64,000 bases of DNA, from NCBI RefSeq assembly GCF_019331775.1, contig NZ_JAHBBD010000009.1:1-64000 (forward strand), in the 5' to 3' direction. Made by a program: the position numbers and the translations under genes. The notes under the pieces are model-generated. The model made no database searches. It was not told the origin of the DNA and saw only the letters and a program-made list of their open reading frames with translations. This document shows positions 7,447 to 17,575 of the stretch, piece by piece; position 1 is the first letter of the stretch; every line of letters starts with the position of its first letter. The DNA comes from Bifidobacterium phasiani (GTDB lineage Bacteria; Actinomycetota; Actinomycetes; Actinomycetales; Bifidobacteriaceae).

Positions 7447-8652
7447 CTACGGGCGGACGACCAGGCTCGCGGCCAGCGCCAGGTGGTCGCTGCCCTCGAC
7501 GACGAACGACTCGACGTGCCCGGCCGTGATCCCCGGCGTGCTCAGCACGTGGTCGAGCTCGATGCGCGGCCACGGCAGCCATGAGGGGAACGTCGTCGTG
7601 GCGCCCTGCGCGACGCTCAGGTCGGCGTCGCGGAACCCCTGCGCCAGCAGCCGGCGGAAGCTGGGGTGGTGCAGCCCCGAGTTCAGATCGCCCAGCACCA
7701 CGCCGTCGTAGCGGATCGCCTGCGGGTGCCGCGCCCGCCCGGCGGGGTCGCCGTCGGCGACGCGGGCCAGCGCGCCCAGCCCGATGATGCCGTCCGACCA
7801 CTCGCGGCAGCCGCGCATCGGCGACTTCGGGTGCGCGGACGCGAACGTGACCACGACGGTGCCCTCGCGCTCGGACTCGGCCTGACCGGCCGGATCGTCG
7901 TCGTCCGCGATCTCGTATTCCGGCACAGGCTGGGGGAACGCCGCGGTGATCGACGGCACGTCCGCCGCCGGGATGTCCACGGCCGACGAGCGCATGTCTT
8001 CCGGGATGAACCGCGTCCACACGCCGTTGAACCCGCCGTTGTCGGTGGGCCGCTCCTGCCCGAGCTGGCGGTGGGGCAGCAGCAGCGACAGCCCGTTGGC
8101 CTCCAGCTCCTCGACCAGCTCGCGCGACAGCTCCTGCAGCGCCAGCACGGCGACGCTGCGCGTGCGCACGGCGGTGACGATGGCCTCGGCGCTGGCGCGC
8201 CCGTACCGGCAGTTCAGCGTCATCACGGTGAACCGGGCCACCGGGCAGCGGTACGCGGCCCCGGTACGCGCCGGCACGTCAGGAGCGCCGGAAACGTCAT
8301 AAGCGTCGTGAGCGCCGGAATCCGCCGTCCCGTCCGACGGCGCAGCGCAACCGTCCGCATCGGCGGGCCGGCGGCGGAACAGCGACTCCAGCCAGGTGCC
8401 CGAACAGCGGTGCCGCCAGTAGGGGGCCTGCAACGCCAGCAGCGCCACGGTCTCGGCGCCGGCGACGGCGCACACCCACCAGTGCGACAGCACGCCGGCC
8501 ACCACCGCGCACGCCAGCGCCGGAATCCACAGGAACGGCGTCAGCGCGATCAGGTAGGGCAGCGGCAGCCGGCCCTCGACGCCCGCGGGCAGGAACCGCA
8601 GCGCCGCCCATACCGCGACGAGCAGCAGGATCAGCGACAGCAACCAGACCAT
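7447..8652 (-). CDS. Membrane protein with an endonuclease/exonuclease/phosphatase domain
   Basis: A 401-residue protein. The first 100 residues hold three hydrophobic segments (about 2-21, 32-55, 57-75), then a variable linker. From about residue 150 comes an endonuclease/exonuclease/phosphatase fold: [10 protein letters not shown] (metal-binding Asn), AVLALQELS (Glu), [12 protein letters not shown] (Asp/Asn) and a terminal [12 protein letters not shown] (catalytic Asp-His). Similar proteins are predicted membrane-linked phosphodiesterases of unknown substrate. AAAGGAA precedes the ATG. It lies 60 bp downstream of ffh on the same strand, so it may be co-transcribed with it. Confidence 0.8.
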   Translation of the reverse strand: MVWLLSLILLLVAVWAALRFLPAGVEGRLPLPYLIALTPFLWIPALACAVVAGVLSHWWVCAVAGAETVALLALQAPYWRHRCSGTWLESLFRRRPADADGCAAPSDGTADSGAHDAYDVSGAPDVPARTGAAYRCPVARFTVMTLNCRYGRASAEAIVTAVRTRSVAVLALQELSRELVEELEANGLSLLLPHRQLGQERPTDNGGFNGVWTRFIPEDMRSSAVDIPAADVPSITAAFPQPVPEYEIADDDDPAGQAESEREGTVVVTFASAHPKSPMRGCREWSDGIIGLGALARVADGDPAGRARHPQAIRYDGVVLGDLNSGLHHPSFRRLLAQGFRDADLSVAQGATTTFPSWLPWPRIELDHVLSTPGITAGHVESFVVEGSDHLALAASLVVRP

Positions 8653-8712
8653 GGCATTCCTTTACACGGTTCCGTCAGTGCGATGCGGGCGTCGGGCCGG
8701 CCGGCGCGCGGC

Positions 8713-10359
8713 TCAGCGGCCGAACAGGCCGCCAAGCCCGCCGCCCAGGTTCGGCGGCAGGTCGGGCGCGCCGTCCTCGCCGAGCATCTCCTGCAGTCCG
8801 GCGGGCAGCGCCGGGTTCTGCGGCTTCTTGGCGAACGCCGAACCGCCGGACGGGCCCTTCTGGCCGCCCTTGCCGGACAGGCGGTCGCGCAACGCCTTCT
8901 CCTCGGCCTCGCGCTTCATCGGATTGCCCGACTTCGAGCCCTTCTTCTTGCCCTTCTTGCCCTTCTTGCCGCCGGCGGCGCCGCCGAAGCCCGGACCGGC
9001 GCCCAGGCCGGCCTTGTTGCTCATGCGCTTCATCATCTTCGCGGCCTGCTCGAAGCGCTGCAGCAGCGCGTTGACCTGCGAGACGGTCACGCCGGAGCCG
9101 TAGGCGATGCGGGCGCGGCGCGAGCCGTCGATGATCTTCGGGTTGCGCCGCTCGGCCGGCGTCATCGAGCGGATGATCGCCTCGGTGCGGTCGATCTCGC
9201 GCTCGTCGAGCTGCTCGAGGGCCTGGCGGTGCTGGGCCATGCCCGGGATCATGCCGAGCAGGCTCTTCATCGAGCCGAGCTTGCGCACCTGCTGCAGCTG
9301 CTCCAGGAAGTCGTCGAGGCCGAACTCGCCCTCGGCCATCTTCTGCGCGGCCCTGCGGGCCTCCTCCTCGTCGAACTGCTTCTGCGCCTGCTCGATCAGG
9401 GTCAGGATGTCGCCCATGTCGAGGATGCGCGAGGCCATGCGGTCCGGGTGGAAGACCTCGAAGTCCTTGAGCCCCTCGCCGGTCGAGGCGAACAGGATCG
9501 GCTTGCCGGTCACGCTCGCCACCGACAGCGCCGCGCCGCCGCGGGCGTCGCCGTCGAGCTTGGAGAGCACCACGCCGGTGAAGTCCACGCCCTCGTCGAA
9601 GGCCTTCGCGGTACGCACCGCGTCCTGGCCGATCATCGCGTCGATGACGAACAGGATCTCGTCGGGCTGCACGGCGTCGCGGATGTCGCGGGCCTGCCGC
9701 ATCAGCGCCTCGTCGACGCCCAGGCGGCCGGCGGTGTCGATGATGACCGTGTCGTACAGCTTCTGCCTGGCCAGCGCGACCGAGTCGCGGGCCACCTTCA
9801 CCGGGTCGCCGGTGGTCTGGCCCGGCGCGGAGACCTCGTCGCCGCCGTCGGACTGCACGCCCTTCTCCGGCGCGTACACCGGCACGCCGGCGCGCTCGCC
9901 GACCACCTGCAGCTGCGTGACCGCGTTCGGGCGCTGCAGGTCGGCCGCGACCAGCAGCGGCGTGTGGCCGGCGTCCTTGAGCCAGTAGCCCAGCTTGCCG
10001 GCCAGCGTGGTCTTGCCGGCGCCCTGCAGGCCGGCGAGCATGATGATCGTCGGCGGGTTCTTGGCGAAGTTCAGCGGGCGGTCGACGCCCTGGCCGAGGA
10101 TGCCGTTGAGCTCGTCGTAGACGATCTTGACGACCTGCTGCGCCGGGTTGAGCGCCTCGGAGACCTCCTGGCCGAGCGCGCGCTCGCGCACGCGGGCCGT
10201 GAACGAACGCACCACCTCGAGCGCCACGTCGGCGTCGAGCAGGGCGCGGCGGATCTCGCGGATCGTCCCGTCGATGTCCGCCTCGGAAAGCTTGCCTTTG
10301 CTCCGCAAATGCTTGAAGGCATTCGAGAGCCTGTCTGTCAAAGAACTAAACGCTGCCAT
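8713..10359 (-). CDS. ffh: Signal recognition particle protein Ffh
   Basis: The SRP GTPase that binds signal sequences as they leave the ribosome and delivers nascent chains to FtsY. The N domain starts at once (MAAFSSLTDRLSNAFKHLRS). The G domain has MLAGLQGAGKTTLAGKLG (P loop), VIIDTAGRLG and VVLSKLDGDARGGAALSV. The Met-rich M domain is FLEQLQQVRKLGSMKSLLGMIPGM. The C-terminal 80 residues are a Gly/Lys-rich basic tail (GGKKGKKGKKKGSKSG) and a Pro/Gly end, giving 548 residues against about 450-480. The ATG at 10359 was preferred over a GTG three codons upstream because it yields the usual N terminus and a TAGACT box ends 10 nt before it. Confidence 0.96.
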   Translation of the reverse strand: MAAFSSLTDRLSNAFKHLRSKGKLSEADIDGTIREIRRALLDADVALEVVRSFTARVRERALGQEVSEALNPAQQVVKIVYDELNGILGQGVDRPLNFAKNPPTIIMLAGLQGAGKTTLAGKLGYWLKDAGHTPLLVAADLQRPNAVTQLQVVGERAGVPVYAPEKGVQSDGGDEVSAPGQTTGDPVKVARDSVALARQKLYDTVIIDTAGRLGVDEALMRQARDIRDAVQPDEILFVIDAMIGQDAVRTAKAFDEGVDFTGVVLSKLDGDARGGAALSVASVTGKPILFASTGEGLKDFEVFHPDRMASRILDMGDILTLIEQAQKQFDEEEARRAAQKMAEGEFGLDDFLEQLQQVRKLGSMKSLLGMIPGMAQHRQALEQLDEREIDRTEAIIRSMTPAERRNPKIIDGSRRARIAYGSGVTVSQVNALLQRFEQAAKMMKRMSNKAGLGAGPGFGGAAGGKKGKKGKKKGSKSGNPMKREAEEKALRDRLSGKGGQKGPSGGSAFAKKPQNPALPAGLQEMLGEDGAPDLPPNLGGGLGGLFGR

Positions 10360-10690
10360 AATGTCCACCAGTCTAACGGCCCGTAGGGAGAAACGGGCGC
10401 CGGCCGCGGCATCGCCCCCGGCGAAATCCGGGCGTGTCGCTCCGGTATAATAAAGAGGTCAATCATTCAGGTATGGTGAATCCCGTTCTATCATCCTGGA
10501 CACCCCTATACGCAGACATGCCGTGCGCGCACGGGTGGGGCTGAAGCGCCGATCCACCACGGATCGATCGTCGTGCGCCCGGAGGCCGACGCCATGCGTC
10601 GCGCCGCCCGGGAAGAGCCGTCGTCGCGCGCTCCGCGGCCAGCCGACCGTAGCGCAATGCAGACTGCCGTGCAATATGGAAGGCCCATCG
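10360..10690. other. Divergent promoter region of ffh and the cation-efflux gene
   Basis: On the minus strand TAGACT ends 10 nt before the ffh ATG. On the plus strand TATAAT at 10446-10451 is the best -10 candidate for the efflux gene, which would leave a leader of about 235 nt. That leader could hold a regulatory structure, but I do not recognise a known metal riboswitch in it. Confidence 0.5.
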
Positions 10691-11596
10691 ATGCAGCATA
10701 AGAAAATCGAACGCAAAGCCCTCACCGTGGGCATCGTCGTCAACATCCTCATGGTGCTGGCCGGCGCGACCGTGTTCTTCATGACCGGTCTCAAGGCCAT
10801 GTTCCTCGACACCACCTTCACCGTCATCTCCGTCGTCTCGGGCATCGTGGCGACGTTCCTGTCCTCGCGCACCGTGCGCACCACCGACCGCTTCCCGAAC
10901 GGCATGTTCGCGCTGGAGCCGATCTACGCGATCTGCAAGGCGATGTTCACGCTGTCGCTGCTGGTGTTCTCGTTCCTCGATGTCGCGCAGGTCGCGTACG
11001 ACTACTTCGTCTTCGGCGTGGGCGAGCGCATGACGCTCGGCCCGGTCGTGATCTACCAGATCGTCACCGTGCTGGCCTGCGCGGGGCTGTTCCTCTACTA
11101 CCGTCGGGAGAACCGCCGCATCGGCGACGCCAGCATGATGCTGCGCGCCGAATCGCAGAGCACGCTCGTGGACGGCATGATCTCCTTCGGCATCGGCGTG
11201 GCCGCGGTCGTGCTGCTGCTGCTGCCCTACGGCACGCCGCTCGACTTCCTGCACTACACCGGCGACTTCTTCATCACGACGGCGATCGTGATCCTGGCGA
11301 TCAAGGAGCCGGTGGAGGTGCTGCGCGACGCGTTCGTCGAGCTCGTCGGCGGCGTGCACGACGACGACGAGGTCAACGCCTTCGTCGAGGAGGCGGCGCA
11401 GCGCCATCTGCCCGCCGACACCGAGTACGACCGGACGCTGATCTTCAAGACCGGCATGAACTTCACGGTCGACGTCTACCTCACGGGCGTCGGGGAGACG
11501 CTCAACGTCGCGAACCTCAGCGCCTGCAAGAGCGCGCTGGAGTCGGAGCTCAGGAAGCGCCTGCACATCGTCGACGTCGACTTCGTCTTCGACTGA
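10691..11596 (+). CDS. Cation diffusion facilitator family transporter
   Basis: A 301-residue integral membrane protein of the CDF family (divalent metal/proton antiporters). Six hydrophobic segments are visible from about residue 9 (ALTVGIVVNILMVLAGATVFF) to about 205. The family signature after TM2 is present as TTDRFPNGMFALEP. The TM5 metal site is LRAESQSTLVDGMIS, where the usual His/Asp pair is altered and the trailing Asp is kept, so metal specificity is uncertain. Residues about 215-301 form the cytoplasmic ferredoxin-like domain. GGAAGG precedes the ATG by 7 nt; in-frame upstream sequence was rejected. It acts alone here. Confidence 0.85.
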   Translation: MQHKKIERKALTVGIVVNILMVLAGATVFFMTGLKAMFLDTTFTVISVVSGIVATFLSSRTVRTTDRFPNGMFALEPIYAICKAMFTLSLLVFSFLDVAQVAYDYFVFGVGERMTLGPVVIYQIVTVLACAGLFLYYRRENRRIGDASMMLRAESQSTLVDGMISFGIGVAAVVLLLLPYGTPLDFLHYTGDFFITTAIVILAIKEPVEVLRDAFVELVGGVHDDDEVNAFVEEAAQRHLPADTEYDRTLIFKTGMNFTVDVYLTGVGETLNVANLSACKSALESELRKRLHIVDVDFVFD

Positions 11597-11650
11597 CGGC
11601 GCCGCGCGGGCGGCGACGGGCGCCGTCCGCGCGACACCGCCCGTCATACT

Positions 11651-11698
11651 ATGCGTGGGGGCCCGGCCGGACGCGATGCCGGTCGGGCCCCCACGCAT
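11651..11698. terminator. Bidirectional terminator between the efflux gene and cysS
   Basis: A 20-bp stem (11651-11670 with 11679-11698, one G-T pair) with an 8-nt loop lies between convergent genes. Confidence 0.75.
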
Positions 11699-11732
11699 AT
11701 CCGCATGGCCGGGGCGGCGTCGCCGCGCGCCG

Positions 11733-13361
11733 TCAGGACCTCAGGCTCCAGGTCGAGCCCTGCGGGGTGTCCTCGATGGCGATGCCGGCCTCGCCCAGCG
11801 CGTCGCGGATCGCGTCGGCGGTGGCGAAGTCGCGGGCCTTGCGGGCCTCGGCGCGGCGCGCCAGCTGCCCGGAGACCAGCGCGTCCAGCGCGGCGTGCTC
11901 GGCGGATCCGCCCTCGCCGTCCGCGGCGCCGGCCGCGCCGGCCCACGGCTCGGCCAGCGGGTCCAGGCCCAGCGTGTCCAGCATCGCGCGCACCGCGAGC
12001 AGCGCGTCGCGCACCTCGGCCCGCGCCGCCTCGCCGTCCGCGCGGTCGGCCAGGCGCGACAGCAGCGTGTTGCCCTCGCGGATGGCGGTGAAGATCGCCG
12101 CGGTCGCCCCCGAGACGTTGAAGTCGTCGTTCATCGCGGCCGTGAACGCCTCCGGCAGCGCGTCGGCGTCGACGGCCGCGACCTCGCCGCGCGCCGGCTG
12201 GCCGCCCGCCGCGGCCCCCGCGCGCTCGATGAAGTTCGTCACGCGTTCGTACGCGGCCTGCGCCTCGGCCAGCGTCTGGTCCGACCACTCCAGCATCGAG
12301 CGGTACTGCACCGAGCCGAGCGCGTAGCGCACCACCCACGCCGGGTGCTCGGCGAGCACCGCCGGCACCGACAGGCCGTTGCCCAGCGACTTCGACATCT
12401 TCTCGCCCTTGGCCGTCACCCACGCCGAATGCATCCAGTGCCGGGCGAAGCCCCAGCCGGCGGCGCGCGACTGCGCCATCTCGTTCTCGTGGTGCGGGAA
12501 GCGCAGGTCCAGGCCGCCGCCGTGGATGTCGAACTCGTCGCCGAGGTAGCGGTGGCTCATCGCCGAGCACTCCAGATGCCAGCCCGGCCGGCCCGTGCCG
12601 AACGGCGTCGCCCAGCGGGCGGTCGGCGGGTCGGTCGGCTTGGGGCGCTTCCACAGCGCGAAGTCGCGCGGATCGTGCTTGTCGGGCGAGGCGTCGGCCG
12701 GGTCGACGGGATTGTACCGGTCCTGGCCCGCGGCGTCGACGCTCGGCCCCATGCGGTCGGCGACCGCGGCGGCCTCGTCGCCCGCGCCCGCGGTCTGCTT
12801 CTGGTGCGTCAGCTCGCCGTAGTGCGGCCAGCTCGGCACGTCGAAGTACACGTCGCCGGTCGGCTCGCCCTGCTCGTCGGTGACCACGTAGCCGTGGCCG
12901 TTGTCGATGATGCGCCGGATCAGGTCGACCATCTCGGGGATGTGGCCGGTCGCGCGCGGCTCGTAGGTGGGCGGCAGCACGCCGAGCGCGTCGTAGGCCT
13001 CGGTGAACTCGCGCTCGTATATATAGGCGCGCTCCCACCACCGCTGGCCCGCGGCGGCGGCCTTGTCGAGGATCTTGTCGTCGATGTCGGTGACGTTGCG
13101 CACGAACGTGACCCGGTAGCCCAGCCGCAGCAGCCACCGGCGCACCACGTCGAAGGCGACGGCCGCGCGGATGTGCCCGATGTGCGGCGAGCTCTGCACC
13201 GTCGCGCCGCACACGTAGATCCCCACCTCGCCCGGGCGGACGGGCGTGAACGCGCCCACGGCGTGCGTCGCCGTGTCGTACAGGCGCAGGCCCGCGGCGG
13301 CCCTGGTGGGCGCGGGGGAGCCGGACATGGTGGAATGCTGCGGTTCGTGGCTGGTCTGCAT
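11733..13361 (-). CDS. cysS: Cysteine--tRNA ligase
   Basis: Class I aminoacyl-tRNA synthetase charging tRNA-Cys. Visible are the zinc-binding [16 protein letters not shown] segment (Cys51; HIGH-type PHIGHIR at 59-65), [14 protein letters not shown], the zinc/cysteine site [29 protein letters not shown] and the catalytic KMSKS near residue 320. The C-terminal part (370-542) has the DALR-like helical domain, with Ala/Gly-rich inserts making the protein longer (542 residues) than the usual 460-480. A later start at 13328 (MSGSPAPT) is possible. 13361 is favoured because TACGCT ends 7 nt before it, matching a leaderless start. Divergent from the amidotransferase gene. Confidence 0.95.
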   Translation of the reverse strand: MQTSHEPQHSTMSGSPAPTRAAAGLRLYDTATHAVGAFTPVRPGEVGIYVCGATVQSSPHIGHIRAAVAFDVVRRWLLRLGYRVTFVRNVTDIDDKILDKAAAAGQRWWERAYIYEREFTEAYDALGVLPPTYEPRATGHIPEMVDLIRRIIDNGHGYVVTDEQGEPTGDVYFDVPSWPHYGELTHQKQTAGAGDEAAAVADRMGPSVDAAGQDRYNPVDPADASPDKHDPRDFALWKRPKPTDPPTARWATPFGTGRPGWHLECSAMSHRYLGDEFDIHGGGLDLRFPHHENEMAQSRAAGWGFARHWMHSAWVTAKGEKMSKSLGNGLSVPAVLAEHPAWVVRYALGSVQYRSMLEWSDQTLAEAQAAYERVTNFIERAGAAAGGQPARGEVAAVDADALPEAFTAAMNDDFNVSGATAAIFTAIREGNTLLSRLADRADGEAARAEVRDALLAVRAMLDTLGLDPLAEPWAGAAGAADGEGGSAEHAALDALVSGQLARRAEARKARDFATADAIRDALGEAGIAIEDTPQGSTWSLRS

Positions 13362-13368
13362 AGTGACG

Positions 13369-13374
13369 AGCGTA
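13369..13374 (-). promoter_or_regulatory. Candidate -10 box (TACGCT) for leaderless cysS
   Basis: TACGCT on the minus strand ends seven bases before the cysS ATG and no ribosome site is present between them, as expected for a leaderless mRNA. Confidence 0.45.
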
Positions 13375-13429
13375 TTCGCGTTGGCCGACAACCGCGGCCG
13401 CCGCGTAGCGCTTTGGCGGCGGTCGGTGC

Positions 13430-13435
13430 GACAAT
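13430..13435 (+). promoter_or_regulatory. Candidate -10 box (GACAAT) for the leaderless amidotransferase gene
   Basis: GACAAT ends six bases before the ATG at 13442. With the cysS box on the other strand, it makes a compact divergent promoter in only 80 bp. Confidence 0.4.
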
Positions 13436-13441
13436 GGGACC

Positions 13442-14170
13442 ATGACGTCACCGCAAGTGCTTATTCTGCAGCATGTCCCCTGGGAGAAGCCGGGGCGCAT
13501 CCTGGCCAATCTCGAGGATCTCGAGATGCCGACGACGGTCCTCAACGTCGCCCGGAAGAAGAAACCGGACCTGCCGGAGTTCGACGAACTCGCGGGCGTC
13601 GTCATCATGGGCGGGCCGATGGGCGCCACCGACTACGACAAGTACCCGGGGCTCAAGGCGGAGGCCAAGCTCGCCAAGGCCGCGATCAGCGTGGGCAAGC
13701 CGGTGCTCGGCGTGTGTCTGGGCCATCAGATCATCGCGACGGCGCTGGGGGCCAAGCTGTCGGCGGGCGAGGCCCCGGAGATCGGCATCGGGCTGATCAA
13801 GCGCGTGGACCGCCACGACTACTTCTCGATGTGGGGCAAGCAGCTGGACGTGCTGCACTGGCACAACGACGTGACCGGGCTGCCCGAGGGCGCGCAGCTG
13901 CTCGCCAGGTCGCCGCGGACCAAGGTGCAGGCGTTCCGCTTCGGCTCGGCGCTGGGCCTGCAGTTCCACCTGGAGGTGACGGCCGCGATCCTCGAGGAGT
14001 GGCTGGAGGAATCCTCGATGGCCAAGGAGCTCAAGGCCGCGGGAGGCTCCAAGTCGAAGCTGCGCGAGGCGTTCGCGGCGAGCGACCCGCAGATCCAGCC
14101 CTTCGCCGAGCAGGTGTTCTCCGGCTTCGCCGCGCGCTGCAGCACCTACGCCAAGACGCTTGCCTCCTGA
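13442..14170 (+). CDS. Class I glutamine amidotransferase (GMP synthase-like domain protein)
   Basis: A 242-residue cytoplasmic class I amidotransferase related to the stand-alone GuaA-type GATase domain proteins. The catalytic triad is visible: Cys92 in [12 protein letters not shown] (nucleophile elbow), and His176 and Glu178 in [22 protein letters not shown] is the oxyanion-strand region. No synthetase partner is adjacent, so the ammonia acceptor is unknown. Such proteins are annotated as glutamine amidotransferases or gamma-glutamyl-type hydrolases; deglycase or peptidase activity cannot be excluded. No clear ribosome site precedes the start. Confidence 0.88.
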   Translation: MTSPQVLILQHVPWEKPGRILANLEDLEMPTTVLNVARKKKPDLPEFDELAGVVIMGGPMGATDYDKYPGLKAEAKLAKAAISVGKPVLGVCLGHQIIATALGAKLSAGEAPEIGIGLIKRVDRHDYFSMWGKQLDVLHWHNDVTGLPEGAQLLARSPRTKVQAFRFGSALGLQFHLEVTAAILEEWLEESSMAKELKAAGGSKSKLREAFAASDPQIQPFAEQVFSGFAARCSTYAKTLAS

Positions 14171-14218
14171 GGGCCGCGCGTGCGGCGCTGGTCACGCATG
14201 CCGGTAGATTAGGGAGTT

Positions 14219-16531
14219 ATGCCGACGTACGATATTGGACTGGAGCGCGTGTCGCTCGCCTTCGCCACCAAGACCATCTTCACCGACGTGACCCAGGGCG
14301 TGTTCGAGGGGGACCGCATCGGTATCGTCGGGCGCAACGGCGACGGCAAGTCCACGCTGCTGCACCTGCTGAACGGCACGCAGGAGCCGGACTCCGGCCG
14401 CGTGACCAGGCGCGGCGGCCTGACCTTCGGCATGCTCGACCAGCGCGACCCGCTCGACGACGCCGCGACGGTGCGGCAGGCCGCGCTCGAGGGGCGCGCG
14501 GACTACGAGTGGGCCTCCGAGACGCGCTCGCGCGAGATCGTCGAGGCGCTGCTCGGCGGCATCAGCCTCGACGCCACCGTCGGCTCGCTCTCCGGCGGCC
14601 AGCGGCGCCGCGCCGACCTGGCCCGCCTGCTGCTGCGCGACTGGGACATCCTCGCGCTCGACGAGCCGACCAACCACCTCGACGTGGTCACGATCCACTG
14701 GCTGGCCGAGCACCTGAAGAACCGCTGGGCCAAGGGGCAGGGCGCGCTGCTGCTCGTCACGCACGACCGCTGGTTCCTCGACGAGGTGTGCGAGTCGATG
14801 TGGGAGGTCCACGACGGCGTGATCGACCCGTTCGAGGGCGGGTACAGCGCCTACATGCTGCAGCGCGTCGAACGCGACCGCCAGGCCGACGTGCGCGAGG
14901 CGCGCCGCCGCAACCTCGCGCGCAAGGAGCTCGCCTGGCTGAGCCGTGGCGCGCGCGCCCGCTCCACCAAGCAGAAGTTCCACGTCAAGCAGGCGCGCGA
15001 GCTCATCGCCGACGTGCCGCCGCTGCGCAACACCTTGGAATTGAAGCAGATGGCGACCTCGCGCCTGGGCAAGCAGGTCATCGACCTGATCGACGTGACG
15101 CAGGTGTTCGCCGGCGAGGGCGGCGTCGTCGTGGACGGCGAGGCCCGGCCGGAGACGGTGCGCGGCCTCGGGGCGGCCGGCGGGGCCGCGGGCGCGGACG
15201 GGCTCGGCGCGATCGACCCGGACGTCGCCGAGATGGAGGCCTCCGCGTCGCGCGTCGACGTGGTGCGCCCGATGTACGCCGAACCGCAGGCGCACGGCTC
15301 GGTCGACCTCGCCGTCGACGATCCGTCCACCGACCCGCGGCTGCGCGACGCCGGCGTGGCGTTCGCCGCCCCGGCGGACGGCGGCGCGGATGGCGCGGAT
15401 GCCTCGGCGGCGCACAAGGTCACGCTGACCGGCCGTAAGATCCTCGACGACGTGACCTGGCTGATCGGCCCGGGCGACCGCTTCGGCATCGTCGGCGCGA
15501 ACGGCGCGGGAAAGTCCACCCTGCTCAAGATCCTCGACGGCACGCTCACCCCGACCGCCGGCCACGTGAACATCGGCAAGACCGTGAAGTTCGCGGTGCT
15601 CTCGCAGCGGCTCGACGAGCTGGAGGCGCTCGGCAAGTACAAGGTCAAGGAGGTGCTGAGCCGCTACAAGCCCAGCTACATCGTCGACGGCAAGGAGGTC
15701 ACGCCCGGCCAGCTCATGGAGCGGCTCGGCTTCGAGGCCGCGCAGCTCATGACCCCGATCCGCGACCTGTCCGGCGGGCAGAAGCGCCGCATGCAGCTGC
15801 TGCTCATCCTGCTGGACGAGCCGAACGTGCTCATCATGGACGAGCCCGGCAACGACCTGGACACCGACATGCTCGCCGTCATGGAGGACCTGCTCGACAC
15901 CTGGCCCGGCACGCTGATCGTCGTCAGTCACGACCGGTACCTGCTCGAGCGCGTCACCGACCAGCAGTTCGCGCTGATCGGCGGCAAGGTGCGGCACCTG
16001 CCCGGCGGCGTGGACGACTATCTGCGGATGACCGAGGACATCAAGGCCGGGCGCGACCCGTTCGCGGGCGCCGGGACGGGCGGCGCCGGTGCGCCGGGTG
16101 GGGCGCAGCGTGGCGGTCGCGGCGGGCGTGACGGAGCGAACGGTGACGGTGGCGCCGCGGGGGCCGGTGGCGCGACCGGGGCTGGTGGGTTTGCCGGAGC
16201 CGGTTCCGCGGGGGCCGGGACCGTCGGTGGCAACGGCGCGGCCGGGGCCTCCGGAGATTCGGACGGTGCTACGCAGGTCGCCGCATCGCGGGCCGCCTCG
16301 CCGAAGCTCACCGGCAAGGCGTTCCACGAGGCCTCCAAGCGCGTCGCGCAGATCGAGCGGCGCCTGGCCAAGCTGGAGGCCGAGAAGGACGGCCTCGAGG
16401 CGCGGATGGCCGCGCACGACCCGAGCGACTACGCCGGCCTCAACGAGATGAACACCCGTCTGCAGGCCATCGCCGAGGAGACCGAGCCGCTCGAACTGGA
16501 GTGGATGGAGCTCTCCGAACAGCTCGAGTAG
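14219..16531 (+). CDS. ABC-F family ATPase, Uup-like
   Basis: A 770-residue soluble protein with two ABC ATPase domains and no membrane segment, the ABC-F architecture acting on ribosomes or nucleic acid. Domain 1 has Walker A GRNGDGKST (near residue 38), signature LSGGQRRR and Walker B ALDEPTNHLD. Domain 2 has GANGAGKST (near 425), LSGGQKRR and IMDEPGNDLDTD, with Gly where Thr is usual. Residues about 300-400 between the domains are acidic and variable. Residues 620-690 are a Gly/Ala-rich linker (GAGGATGAGGFAGAGSAGAG). The C terminus is a coiled coil (KRVAQIERRLAKLEAEKDGL), as in Uup. A TAGATT box ends 8 nt before the ATG, with AGGGAG between. Confidence 0.9.
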   Translation: MPTYDIGLERVSLAFATKTIFTDVTQGVFEGDRIGIVGRNGDGKSTLLHLLNGTQEPDSGRVTRRGGLTFGMLDQRDPLDDAATVRQAALEGRADYEWASETRSREIVEALLGGISLDATVGSLSGGQRRRADLARLLLRDWDILALDEPTNHLDVVTIHWLAEHLKNRWAKGQGALLLVTHDRWFLDEVCESMWEVHDGVIDPFEGGYSAYMLQRVERDRQADVREARRRNLARKELAWLSRGARARSTKQKFHVKQARELIADVPPLRNTLELKQMATSRLGKQVIDLIDVTQVFAGEGGVVVDGEARPETVRGLGAAGGAAGADGLGAIDPDVAEMEASASRVDVVRPMYAEPQAHGSVDLAVDDPSTDPRLRDAGVAFAAPADGGADGADASAAHKVTLTGRKILDDVTWLIGPGDRFGIVGANGAGKSTLLKILDGTLTPTAGHVNIGKTVKFAVLSQRLDELEALGKYKVKEVLSRYKPSYIVDGKEVTPGQLMERLGFEAAQLMTPIRDLSGGQKRRMQLLLILLDEPNVLIMDEPGNDLDTDMLAVMEDLLDTWPGTLIVVSHDRYLLERVTDQQFALIGGKVRHLPGGVDDYLRMTEDIKAGRDPFAGAGTGGAGAPGGAQRGGRGGRDGANGDGGAAGAGGATGAGGFAGAGSAGAGTVGGNGAAGASGDSDGATQVAASRAASPKLTGKAFHEASKRVAQIERRLAKLEAEKDGLEARMAAHDPSDYAGLNEMNTRLQAIAEETEPLELEWMELSEQLE

Positions 16532-16568
16532 CGCCGGCCGTCGGGATGACCGTCGGCCGGCCGGCGCT
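16530..16568 (+). terminator. Hairpin overlapping the end of the ABC-F gene
   Basis: An 11-bp inverted repeat (16530-16540 and 16558-16568) starts at the stop codon and has a 17-nt loop with further pairing. No T run follows. Confidence 0.5.
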
Positions 16569-16795
16569 GGGACGGTCGCCCCGACGGCAGTCGCCCCGGC
16601 GGTGGACGGTGCCCGATACCGCGGATGATGTCGGGGACGGCGTACGCGACCCGCCTCCGGTGGGTGGGGATGCCCGCTCGGGAAGCGTCATCGCGGATGC
16701 AGTGCGGCGGCGTCTCCCGGGCGCGCGGCATCCGGCGCGGCGGCGATCGCCATGCGGCGGATGCGCGGCCGCTTCGGGGCGATCGCGTGCCCGGA

Positions 16796-17236
16796 CTACC
16801 GGAGCCGGCCTGCGTCCGGGCCGGTCTCCCACGGATTGGCCACGTCGACGGCGGTGCCGGCGAAGTCCTTGGTGTTCCGCGTGGCGACGGATGCGTGGTG
16901 CGCCAGCGCGATGCCGGCGATCATGGCGTCTTGGACGCTGATGGGGTGGCCCGAACGGTCGCGTTCGGCCTTGATCGCGCCGTATCGCAACGCGGCGACC
17001 GCGTCGAACGACAGTAGCGTATCAAGAAACGGGGTCAGCAGATGGTCGAGCACCTCGGTGAGCTGCGTCCGCCGCTTGCCTCGAGGCATCAGTTCGAGTC
17101 CGTAGAACAGCTCGGCGACCGTGACGGTAGTGACGGCGAGTTCGACGCCCTGCTGGTTCGCAAGCCAGCCGACGACGGCGGGTGAGGGATGCGGCTTCAC
17201 CAGCTCGCTGAGCACATTGGTGTCGAGCACGATCAT
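16796..17236 (-). CDS. PIN-domain toxin (VapC/FitB type)
   Basis: A 146-residue PIN-domain ribonuclease. Acidic residues expected at the metal site are Asp5 (MIVLDTNVLSEL), Glu42 (TVAELFYGLE) and Asp103 (ISVQDAMIAG), with Asn121/Asp124 in ATRNTKDF. The phrases HPISVQDAMIAGIA and TRNTKDF are characteristic of the FitB branch. Expected action is RNA cleavage when freed from the antitoxin. Its ATG overlaps the antitoxin stop (ATGA), so synthesis is translationally coupled. All key residues are present and the frame is intact, so it appears functional. Confidence 0.9.
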   Translation of the reverse strand: MIVLDTNVLSELVKPHPSPAVVGWLANQQGVELAVTTVTVAELFYGLELMPRGKRRTQLTEVLDHLLTPFLDTLLSFDAVAALRYGAIKAERDRSGHPISVQDAMIAGIALAHHASVATRNTKDFAGTAVDVANPWETGPDAGRLR

Positions 17237-17520
17237 GGCCGGTCGTCCAAGTCGATCGGTGGTCGTTGCGCGTCCGCGGCGCGGTCAGGGATGTGGAACT
17301 CATCTTCCGTGAAGCCTTCGATGCCTTCATGTTTCATGAACTCGCGAAGCTGCGCGTAGAACCCGGTCGTCTCAATCTCCCGCTGCACCAGCAGTCCTGC
17401 GGTGTAGTCCTCCAGTATGGAACGCACCTCGGCCTCGGCCGAGCGGTTGTGCTCTTTCGCGATGTATTTGAGTTTGTCGACGACCTCGTCGTCGAGTCTG
17501 CGGATCGTCAGCGTCGCCAT
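17233..17520 (-). CDS. Ribbon-helix-helix antitoxin (FitA/VapB type)
   Basis: A 95-residue antitoxin. Residues 1-45 form a ribbon-helix-helix DNA-binding domain of the FitA/Arc class (MATLTIRRLDDEVVDKL, then NRSAEAEVRSIL). The acidic C terminus (EGIEGFTEDEFHIP) is the usual toxin-blocking tail. AGGAGGG precedes the ATG. The gene comes first, and the pair probably represses its own promoter through the palindromes upstream, as FitAB does on its own inverted repeats. That is inference, supported by one palindrome overlapping the candidate -35 box. Confidence 0.9.
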   Translation of the reverse strand: MATLTIRRLDDEVVDKLKYIAKEHNRSAEAEVRSILEDYTAGLLVQREIETTGFYAQLREFMKHEGIEGFTEDEFHIPDRAADAQRPPIDLDDRP

Positions 17521-17575
17521 GCCGCCCTCCTATTCGAGTTCATGCCCGCACAGGCCGCGTTGTCGTGCAAGCACA

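Noticed and set aside
10452-10690. A manganese or magnesium riboswitch in the leader of the cation-efflux gene
   Set aside because: The leader is long, but I could not find the conserved core of the yybP-ykoY, M-box or NiCo motifs.
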